Shown here piece after piece: positions 57,747 through 64,000 of a stretch of 64,000 bases of DNA. A program made the position numbers and the translations under genes. Source of the DNA: Kribbella qitaiheensis (GTDB lineage Bacteria; Actinomycetota; Actinomycetes; Propionibacteriales; Kribbellaceae). The notes beneath the pieces were generated by a model. It was not told the DNA's origin and made no database searches. It worked only from the letters and a program-made list of their open reading frames with translations. The stretch lies in NCBI RefSeq assembly GCF_014217565.1, contig NZ_CP043661.1, positions 1,674,001-1,738,000 on the forward strand, read 5' to 3'. The stretch's first letter is position 1; every line of letters starts with the position of its first letter.

Positions 57747-58628
57747 TTAGTGGGTTGAGAGGAGGCGGGCCAGGGCCGCTTCCCCGGCGGGGCGCCAGGT
57801 CGGTTTGCCGCCGGGGAGGCCCCGGTCGCCGGCTACGCCGATGCTGATGAGGCCGATCGCGCGGTAGACGGCCCAGCCTCGGGCTCGGCGGACGGTGGCC
57901 TCGTCGGATGGATAGGCGGCGAAGAAGCGGGCGGCGGCGCCCTCGGGGAGGAGGAGCCAGGCGGCCATCAGGTCTGTGGCCGGGTCGCCGGAGCAGAGGT
58001 CACCGAAGTCGATGACGCCCGCCAGCGAGCCGTTGGCTGTGACGACGTTGGCGGGATGCAGGTCAGCATGAAGCCAGACCGGCGGGCCGTCCCAGTCCGG
58101 AGCCTCCAGAGCGTCCGCCCAGATCGTGCGGAGGTCCTCGACGGTGCCCTCGGGGGCGTATCGGAGACCACGTTCGAAGCCCTCGCCGAAAGACCTGAGC
58201 GTTACGCCGCGGTCGCCGCTGATCGGGGCGTCAGCAGGCGCTTCCTGGTGGAGGGCGGTGAGGAAGCCCGCCAGCACCTCCGCGTCGCCGTGGTCGCTGA
58301 TCGGAGCGAGATCGGCCGGCTCGCCCTCGACCCAGGTCGCGACGGTCCACGGGCGCGGGAAGCGGTCGGACGGCTCACCGATCCGGACCGGGGTCGGGAT
58401 CGGCAGCGGTAGGCGTGGCGCCAGGACCGGCAGCCATCGCTGCTCGGTACGGAGGAGATCAGGCGCACGCGGCGTACGCGGCATTCGCACTGCCAACTCG
58501 TCCCCGAGCCGCCACTGCTGGTTGTCCCAGCCACCGTCCACCAGCCGGAGCTCCAGTACTGCGAGGTCGGGATGCTGCTCGCTCAGCAGGGACCGCACCA
58601 GGCTCTCATCGATCTCGAGGATGTCCAC
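57747..58628 (-). CDS. Aminoglycoside phosphotransferase-like kinase
   Basis: A 293-residue APH/choline-kinase-fold protein. Catalytic loop HADLHPAN with D189 and N194; Mg-binding DFGD with D207. The nucleotide-binding N-lobe opens with DGGWDNQQWRLG. It could phosphorylate an aminoglycoside or another small molecule; sequence alone cannot tell. Convergent with the SDR gene. Confidence 0.87.
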   Translation of the reverse strand: MDILEIDESLVRSLLSEQHPDLAVLELRLVDGGWDNQQWRLGDELAVRMPRTPRAPDLLRTEQRWLPVLAPRLPLPIPTPVRIGEPSDRFPRPWTVATWVEGEPADLAPISDHGDAEVLAGFLTALHQEAPADAPISGDRGVTLRSFGEGFERGLRYAPEGTVEDLRTIWADALEAPDWDGPPVWLHADLHPANVVTANGSLAGVIDFGDLCSGDPATDLMAAWLLLPEGAAARFFAAYPSDEATVRRARGWAVYRAIGLISIGVAGDRGLPGGKPTWRPAGEAALARLLSTH

Positions 58629-58694
58629 CCGAGCGACGATCTCACAGCCGAGAAGCAGGCAGCGAGGTAGCTGACAGGCTCCGAGGGCGTTGGC

Positions 58695-59078
58695 CTAAGG
58701 GGCGATCTCCAGATTGGCGATCAGGTCGTCCTCACCGAGGGTGAAGCGGTAGAGAAGGTCGACCACACCGCCGGGGAAATCGCCTTCGAGGTGGCTCGTG
58801 ACCACAAAGTGGGTCTCGTCCAGCTTCTCTGCGTGGGTGATCTCGACCGTGTAGGTGAACTGGCTCGAGACGCCCTCGCGCCACCGATGGATCTCGTCGT
58901 GCCCCTTGTACGTCTTCTCCTCGTCGACGACGGTCGCGTCCGGCGCGAAGGCGGAGAGCAGATCGTGGGCGTTCGCCTTGTGCTGCGGATCGGCCTCCCG
59001 CAGGTACGTCGTGATCGCGTGCGGCAGATGCTTCACCGTCTCGGCGGCGGCCGGGTCGGGCGGGGTCGGAATCGTCAT
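58695..59078 (-). CDS. SnoaL/NTF2-like protein
   Basis: A 127-residue alpha+beta-barrel-type protein: ANAHDLLSAFAPDATVVDEE, the HDEIHRWREGV helix and a C-terminal sheet (DFPGGVVDLLYRFTL). Members are isomerases or hydrolases, or simply bind ligands. It lies 66 bases upstream of the kinase gene on the same strand, with no firm link in function. Confidence 0.8.
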   Translation of the reverse strand: MTIPTPPDPAAAETVKHLPHAITTYLREADPQHKANAHDLLSAFAPDATVVDEEKTYKGHDEIHRWREGVSSQFTYTVEITHAEKLDETHFVVTSHLEGDFPGGVVDLLYRFTLGEDDLIANLEIAP

Positions 59079-59164
59079 CAGGCACGCCTTCCATCCAGAG
59101 GTACTTCGAACGTAGCAAAGGCCGCCGACAAGGCCGGCCGGTGCCGGTCATTAAGCTCGCGGCC

Positions 59165-59917
59165 ATGGAGATCTTGGTGATCGGGATCGGGGCCGGCGAT
59201 CCGGACCACCTGACCCTGCAGGCGGCGAAGGCGATCGAGCGGGCCGACGTCTTCTTCGTGCTCGACAAGGGTGAGGTCAAGCAGGAGCTGGTCGACCTGC
59301 GCGAGGAGATCCTGCGCCGGCACGCCACGCAGTACAGGGTGGTCGTCGGACGGGACCCGGAGCGGGACCGCAGCAGCGAGGCGTACGTCGAGTCCGTGGA
59401 CGACTGGCGGCGGCGCCGGGCAGATGTCTGCGCCGGCCTGATCGCCACCGAGCTCGGCGCGGACCAGGTCGGCGCCTTCCTCGTCTGGGGCGATCCGTCC
59501 CTGTACGACAGCACGCTGGCGATCCTCGACGACATCCAGGATCGGGGCGAGCTGACCTTCTCCGTCGACGTGATTCCCGGCATCAGCAGCGTCTCGGCGC
59601 TGGCCGCGCGGCACCGGGTCGGGCTGAACCAGGTCGGCAGGCCGATCCAGATCACCACCGGGCGGCGGCTGGCGAAGAGCTGGCCGGACGACGTCGACGA
59701 CGTGGTGGTGATGCTCGACGCGCAGACGGCATTCACTGCTCACACCGACCAGGACGCAGAGATCTACTGGGGCGCCTATCTCGGTACGCCGGACGAGATC
59801 CTGGTCGCCGGAAAACTGGCCGAGGTGTCCGAACAGATCACCGAGGTGCGCGCCGACGCGCGCAAGCGCAAGGGCTGGATCATGGACACCTATCTGTTGC
59901 GCCGGAATCGGCACTGA
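59165..59917 (+). CDS. cobF: Precorrin-6A synthase (deacetylating), CobF
   Basis: SAM-dependent C1 methyltransferase of aerobic cobalamin synthesis, 250 residues. The tetrapyrrole methylase opening MEILVIGIGAGDPDHLT, the WGDPSLYDSTL loop and DVIPGISSVSALAA are present. ATG 59165 is chosen because the conserved domain begins there. It is alone here: no other cob genes are in the window, though the cobalamin adenosyltransferase at 5.7 kb uses the pathway's product. Confidence 0.92.
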   Translation: MEILVIGIGAGDPDHLTLQAAKAIERADVFFVLDKGEVKQELVDLREEILRRHATQYRVVVGRDPERDRSSEAYVESVDDWRRRRADVCAGLIATELGADQVGAFLVWGDPSLYDSTLAILDDIQDRGELTFSVDVIPGISSVSALAARHRVGLNQVGRPIQITTGRRLAKSWPDDVDDVVVMLDAQTAFTAHTDQDAEIYWGAYLGTPDEILVAGKLAEVSEQITEVRADARKRKGWIMDTYLLRRNRH

Positions 59918-60145
59918 CACATCAATTCTGGCAGCAGGCGCCGATCCAGCCAATTCTCCAGAATGCGCAATACTGCACCACCAGATTAAGCACCGAGCTT
60001 ACCAAAAGTTCTTTTGAAAGTAAATGGTGCAAACTCTTCACCTCCTCGCCGGGCCGTCCTAATCTGGCCCGGAACCACTTGTCCACCGCCCCCACGATCG
60101 TGTCGCCGCCCCCTTTGCGACCGGTCGGGACAGAGGAGTCACCGC
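59918..60145 (+). promoter_or_regulatory. Upstream region of the chitinase gene
   Basis: AT-richer than its surroundings. It holds a 12-base palindrome ATTCTCCAGAAT (59952-59963) with a related CAATTCTGGCAG just before it. Such elements could control chitinase expression, but the direct repeats known from Streptomyces chitinase promoters were not found. Confidence 0.4.
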
Positions 60146-61054
60146 ATGAAGATGCCTCGTTTCATCCGCGTACTGCCGTTCCTGGCGGCGCTCGGCGTCG
60201 CCTGCGCGATGCTGATCGTCGCCCCCGCCGACGCCCGGGAATCAGCCCCGAGTTCGACCCAGGCCTGCAACTACCCGAACTGGGTCGCCGGCAACTGGTA
60301 CGGCGTCGGCAGCATCGTGAAGTACACCGACGGGCTGTATTACATCGCCGTCAACGAGAATCCCGGCTACGACCCGACGATCAGTACCTGGTTCTGGGAT
60401 CCCTACTCCTGCGACGGCGGTAATGCCGGCACCGGCGCATTCCCGGTCAGCGAATCGCAATTCAATTCGATGTTCCCGAACCGGAATCCGTTCTACACCT
60501 ATTCCGGGCTGATCGACGCGCTCGGCGCCTATCCGGGGTTCGCCGACACCGGCGACGACGCCACCAAGAAGCGCGAGGCCGCAGCTTTCCTCGCCAACGT
60601 GAATCACGAGACCGGCGGGCTGGTCTACGTCAAGGAGATCAACGAGGCCAACTACCCGAGTTACTGCCACCCGGAGTTGCCCTACGGCTGCCCGGCCGGC
60701 CAGTCCGCGTACTACTTTCGCGGCCCGATCCAGTTGAGCCACAACTTCAACTACAAGGCAGCCGGTGACCCGCTCGGCATCGACCTGCTGGGCAACCCGT
60801 GGCAGGTCGAGCAGAACTCCGCGATCGCCTGGAAGACCGGTCTCTGGTATTGGAACACCCAGTCCGGGCCGGGCACGATGACGCCGCACAACGCGATGGT
60901 GAACGGCGCCGGCTTCGGCGAGACCATCCGCAGCATCAACGGCTCGATCGAGTGCAACGGCGGCAACCCGGGCCAGGTGCAGAGCCGGGTGGACGCCTAC
61001 CAGCGGTTCACCCAGACGCTGGGCGTCGACCCGGGCGGCAACCTCTACTGCTGA
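60146..61054 (+). CDS. Secreted GH19 chitinase with N-terminal chitin-binding module
   Basis: A 302-residue extracellular endochitinase. Signal peptide 1-30 (ending APADA). A type-3 carbohydrate-binding module follows (about 44-90: WVAGNWYGVGSIVKYTDGLY). The GH19 domain has the catalytic Glu155 in HETGG and the second acid Glu164 in VKEINEANY. The substrate-binding stretch usually written YGRGPIQLSWN is here YFRGPIQLSHN, with Gly and Trp both replaced. AGAGGAGTC precedes the ATG at 60146. Confidence 0.92.
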   Translation: MKMPRFIRVLPFLAALGVACAMLIVAPADARESAPSSTQACNYPNWVAGNWYGVGSIVKYTDGLYYIAVNENPGYDPTISTWFWDPYSCDGGNAGTGAFPVSESQFNSMFPNRNPFYTYSGLIDALGAYPGFADTGDDATKKREAAAFLANVNHETGGLVYVKEINEANYPSYCHPELPYGCPAGQSAYYFRGPIQLSHNFNYKAAGDPLGIDLLGNPWQVEQNSAIAWKTGLWYWNTQSGPGTMTPHNAMVNGAGFGETIRSINGSIECNGGNPGQVQSRVDAYQRFTQTLGVDPGGNLYC

Positions 61055-61137
61055 TAACGGTACTTCGACCAAAGGTGTAGGCGAAGTGGCCATCGGACCG
61101 AAGCGGGGCCACCCGGTCTCGGCCCAGGCTGCTGGGC

Positions 61138-62760
61138 ATGACAACTACCCGAATCACCCGTAGCAAGCTGCGGCTGGCAGTAGCACTCGCGCTGCTGCCA
61201 GCCGCACTGCTGGTCAACAGTGCGGCTGCCGCTCAATCAGAGAGCGCTCCGCCCACAGACGCGAACGTAGTACGGACAGATGCCGGCGTACTGCGTGGTG
61301 CCACGTCCGGCGGCGCTCGGGTCTTCAACGGCGTCCCGTACGCCGCTCCCCCGGTCGGCGGATTGCGCTGGAAGGCTCCGCAGCCGGTGAAGCCGTGGCA
61401 GGGCGAGCGCGAGGCAGTGAAGCTCTCCAGCGCGTGTCCGCAGTCAGCCAACCCCGAGGTACCCGATGGGTCCACCGACGAGGACTGCCTCTACTTGAAC
61501 ATCACCACTCCCGCGGCGCAGGCGACACATCCCCGCGCCATAGTGGTGTGGATCCCCGGTGGCGGGTTCTTCTCGGGGGCCGGCAACAGCTACGGCGCAG
61601 CGAAGCTGGCGACCCGCGGAGACGTCGTCGTGGTCACGATGAACTACCGCCTCGGGATCTTCGGGTTCTTCGGCTATCCGGGTCTGGCGGGTTCCGGCAC
61701 GTACGGCATCCAGGACCAGCAGGCAGCGCTGCGCTGGGTGCAGCGGAACGCCCGGGCCTTCGGTGGTGACCCGCGGAACGTGACCGTGGCCGGGGAGTCG
61801 GCGGGTGGCATGAGCGTTTGCGCCCAGCTCACCTCACCGACTGCGACCGGGCTGTTCTCCAAGGCTGTCATGCAGAGCGGCTCCTGCGCGTTCAACTGGG
61901 CCGACAACAGCCAGTACCCGGGTCAGGCCGCCGACTCGCCATGGGTATCGCAGAGCACGGTTCAGAACAACGGCAAGGAGTGGGCTGCCGCCAGCAAGAA
62001 GGACCTGGGCTGCAAGCCTGGTCAGGCGGTGCTGTCGTGCTTGCGCGCCGCAAACCCCGCAGTACTGGTCGACAGCACTCTCAACTTCACTCAGGTGGCG
62101 TACGGCGGTACTGCGGTGCTGCCGCTGAGTCCGGCGAAGGCGATGAAGGCCGGGCTGTTCCACCGGGTGCCGGTGCTCTCCGGGAACAACCACGACGAGG
62201 CGTCGGCCTGGATGGCGGCGTTCAACGGCGGCAAGATCACCGATGCGGACTACCCGCGACTGGTGACCGACATGGTCGGTGCGGCTGACGCGAAGAAGGT
62301 GCTGCGCGAATACCCGCTGGCGAAGTACGAGTCGGCCAAGGCTGCCTGGACCGTGGTCACGACGGATCGGATCTGGTCGTGCACACAGATCGCCAATGAT
62401 CAGCAAGCCGCTCGGAAGGTGCCTGTGTACGCATACGAGTTTGCGGACAAGCACTCGCCGATCACCCAACCAGGGAACGGCGCTGCTCACGCAGTGGAGC
62501 TGCCGTACCTGTTCAGCCTTGGCGGATACGACTTCCCGATGACCGACGGCCAGCAGCGGCTGTCGGAGCAGATGCTCGACTACTGGACTGCGTTCGCCCG
62601 CACCGGGAACCCGAACGGGCCGGACCGGCCGCAGTGGGCTCCTGCGAGCAAGCACGCAATCACCGGGCTCTCACTCGCACCAGCCGAGCAAGGCGGTATC
62701 AAGAAGGTCGCCCTGCAGACCGAGCACCACTGCGACTTCTGGGCCGGCCTAAGCAGCTGA
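61138..62760 (+). CDS. Secreted type-B carboxylesterase
   Basis: A 540-residue alpha/beta hydrolase. Signal peptide about 1-32 (ALALLPAALLVNSAAAA). The nucleophile is Ser221 in GESAGG; the oxyanion hole is GGGFFSGAG, and the catalytic His lies in AAHAVELPYLF. The acid residue is likely in NNHDEAS. Probable substrates are esters of plant or microbial origin. Its 3' end overlaps the convergent TMEM175 gene by 12 bases. Confidence 0.92.
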   Translation: MTTTRITRSKLRLAVALALLPAALLVNSAAAAQSESAPPTDANVVRTDAGVLRGATSGGARVFNGVPYAAPPVGGLRWKAPQPVKPWQGEREAVKLSSACPQSANPEVPDGSTDEDCLYLNITTPAAQATHPRAIVVWIPGGGFFSGAGNSYGAAKLATRGDVVVVTMNYRLGIFGFFGYPGLAGSGTYGIQDQQAALRWVQRNARAFGGDPRNVTVAGESAGGMSVCAQLTSPTATGLFSKAVMQSGSCAFNWADNSQYPGQAADSPWVSQSTVQNNGKEWAAASKKDLGCKPGQAVLSCLRAANPAVLVDSTLNFTQVAYGGTAVLPLSPAKAMKAGLFHRVPVLSGNNHDEASAWMAAFNGGKITDADYPRLVTDMVGAADAKKVLREYPLAKYESAKAAWTVVTTDRIWSCTQIANDQQAARKVPVYAYEFADKHSPITQPGNGAAHAVELPYLFSLGGYDFPMTDGQQRLSEQMLDYWTAFARTGNPNGPDRPQWAPASKHAITGLSLAPAEQGGIKKVALQTEHHCDFWAGLSS

Positions 62761-63366
62761 CGCGGGACTCTTGCGCAGCCGCAGGATGAGCTGCGCCGCG
62801 GGGCCGGACAGGATCAGGACCAGGAGAGCGTAGAAGCGCACGTCGGGGACGAGGGCCGCGAGGAGGAAGGCGATCAGCGCGGAGGCCGTGAAGGTGATCG
62901 AGCCGGCCACCTCGGGGTCGGTGATCGGGTTGTCGTCGACCTCGAGTTTCCGGTGACCGCGGACGAGCAGTGTGAGTCCGGTCTGGCAGGCGCTGAGAAC
63001 GAGCAGGTTGGCGGCATACAAGCCCGCGATGAACCGGCTGTCGCCGTCGAAGTGCCCGATCATCTCGGTCGGGAACGGCAGCACCACGATGCAGAGCAGC
63101 CAGAGCATGTTCAGCTGGATCATCACGGTGTTGTAGGCCTTGACGTGCTCGAAGACACGGTGATGTACCAGCCAGAATCTCGCGATCACCGCGAAACTCA
63201 GCAGGAACGAGAAGATCGCACTCTTCTCCTCGTGGATCATCGTCCAGGGGTCGCTGTCCTTCGGCACGTCCTGGACCGCTTCCACCAGGGGCAGGATCAG
63301 CAGCGTGACAGCGATCGCGACGACCGCGTCGGTGAACAGGACGAGCCGGTCGGGATCCCTAGTCAT
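62749..63366 (-). CDS. TMEM175-family potassium channel-like protein
   Basis: A 205-residue membrane protein with six helices. The family motif is RLVLFTDAVVAIAVTLL (R-x3-F-T/S-D) in the first helix; bacterial TMEM175 proteins form K+-permeable channels. The ATG at 63366 was chosen because the motif follows directly; the frame upstream encodes no membrane sequence. Confidence 0.88.
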   Translation of the reverse strand: MTRDPDRLVLFTDAVVAIAVTLLILPLVEAVQDVPKDSDPWTMIHEEKSAIFSFLLSFAVIARFWLVHHRVFEHVKAYNTVMIQLNMLWLLCIVVLPFPTEMIGHFDGDSRFIAGLYAANLLVLSACQTGLTLLVRGHRKLEVDDNPITDPEVAGSITFTASALIAFLLAALVPDVRFYALLVLILSGPAAQLILRLRKSPASAA

Positions 63367-63433
63367 ACTCACGGCGGACACGTTAGCGCCCCCGAGGTCT
63401 TCGTTGCCGAAGGCACCGGGGGCGCTTGTCGGC

Positions 63434-64000
63434 TTATCGGCGGGGCCGGAGCAGTGTCGCGGCCAGGACCAGGGCAAGCAGGACGAAACCGGCGGCAGCC
63501 ACGAACGCCGCGCTGTAGCCGTCCCTGAGCGCAGTGACCGATCCGGCGCCTTCACTGAGCCGTGCTGCGCTGTGCGACGCGGCCAAGCTGGCGAGCACCG
63601 CAGTACCGACAGCCGCGCCTGCTTGCTGGGCTGTGTTGTTGAGGCCTGATGCCAGTCCGGCATCGCTCGGATCCGCACCGGACATTGCCAGCATGATCGC
63701 CGCCGGGATGCCTACGCCGGTACCAGCGCCGACTAGGAGCAGGGCCGGGGCAACGTTGAGCAAGTACGAGCCGCCGACGGGCGCCTGGCTCAGGATCAGC
63801 TGTGCACCAAGGAACGCGGCCAGGCCGGCCAGCAGGATCGTACGACTGCCGAAGCGCACAGTGAGTCGCGGCCCGACCGACAGGGACATCACCGCACCGA
63901 GGATCGGCGCAGGGAGGAAGGCAAGGCCGGTCTGTAGCGAGTCGTAGCCGAGTACACGCTGCAAGTACAGCGCGGTCATGAACTGGAACCCGAAGCCTGC
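63434..64000 (-). CDS. MFS multidrug exporter, DHA2-like (C-terminal part)
   Basis: At least six membrane helices remain; the frame runs off the right edge with AGFGFQF before an internal Met. MTALYLQRVLGYDSLQTGL and GTGVGIPAAIMLAMSGADPSDAGLASG match the DHA2 14-helix drug/proton antiporters. Substrate unknown. The stop at 63434 is 67 bases from the TMEM175 start. Confidence 0.87.
   Translation of the reverse strand, partial: AGFGFQFMTALYLQRVLGYDSLQTGLAFLPAPILGAVMSLSVGPRLTVRFGSRTILLAGLAAFLGAQLILSQAPVGGSYLLNVAPALLLVGAGTGVGIPAAIMLAMSGADPSDAGLASGLNNTAQQAGAAVGTAVLASLAASHSAARLSEGAGSVTALRDGYSAAFVAAAGFVLLALVLAATLLRPRR

Noticed and set aside
59918..60145. Cobalamin riboswitch near cobF or the adenosyltransferase gene
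   Set aside because: No B12-box-like or multi-stem leader was found by eye upstream of either gene; the cobF start has almost no leader.

Overview
This window is a high-GC chromosome segment from an actinobacterium. The gene order argS-lysA-hom-thrC-thrB-rho-rpmE-prfA-prmC-sua5-wecA-atpI-atpBEFHAGDC-DUF2550, the F420-type LLM oxidoreductase, the ECF/YCII pair and the many secreted enzymes fit the Propionibacteriales, with a Kribbella-like soil organism most likely. That placement rests on recognising families and gene order, not on a database search.

Layout. 1-13 kb holds the end of a secreted lectin-like protein, a Ski2-like RNA helicase with DUF3516, an enoyl reductase FabV, MurA (with Asp at the usual catalytic Cys position), a PduO cobalamin adenosyltransferase, a divergent AraC regulator/PhyH dioxygenase pair, SppA and a SWIM-SNF2 ATPase. 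13-24 kb is the ATP synthase block, read leftwards: wecA, AtpI and AtpZ-like proteins, then atpB-E-F-H-A-G-D-C and a DUF2550 protein, preceded by a threonylcarbamoyl-AMP synthase with an acidic repeat tail. 24-27 kb has an adenosine-deaminase-family enzyme and a lipoprotein. 27-38 kb is the leftward chain argS-lysA-hom-thrC-thrB, rho, rpmE, prfA and prmC, with several 4-base stop/start overlaps. 38-40.4 kb has a VapBC-type toxin-antitoxin pair, two lipoproteins, a PspC protein and tRNA-Arg(CCG).

40.38-46.28 kb is a small, decayed genomic island in tRNA-Arg, bounded by a 47-bp exact direct repeat. It holds a broken tyrosine integrase, a truncated dehydrogenase, an AT-richer orphan gene, an internally deleted IS701-like element with intact inverted repeats and a CTAG target duplication, a Pr6Pr-type membrane protein and two small proteins. 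A tRNA-like copy without a D-arm sits at its right end. 46.5-64 kb is accessory chromosome: two serine hydrolases, an ECF sigma factor with its YCII partner, zwf, VOC and LLM enzymes, a TetR/SDR pair with visible operators, an aminoglycoside-phosphotransferase-like kinase, cobF, a GH19 chitinase, a type-B carboxylesterase, a TMEM175-type channel and the end of an MFS exporter.

Reading frames. Nine frame breaks were found. Six are single extra bases that turn GGCC into GGGCC or GGCCC; they hit the helicase, atpA, atpB, rho, zwf and the island integrase. Because atpA, atpB and rho are normally essential, a systematic sequencing or assembly error at GGCC is the most likely explanation, and I annotate these genes as whole genes with a probable artefactual frameshift. 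The other three breaks (a serine hydrolase, an SDR with a further internal deletion, and the IS transposase) are single-base losses in other contexts.

No CRISPR array, rRNA operon or recognisable phage structural module was seen. The most unusual material is repetitive: a 50-bp palindromic element found both as a terminator and inside thrB, a 68-bp element that supplies the C-terminus of the PhyH protein, a 25-bp inverted repeat covering the murA start, and the D-armless tRNA copy.
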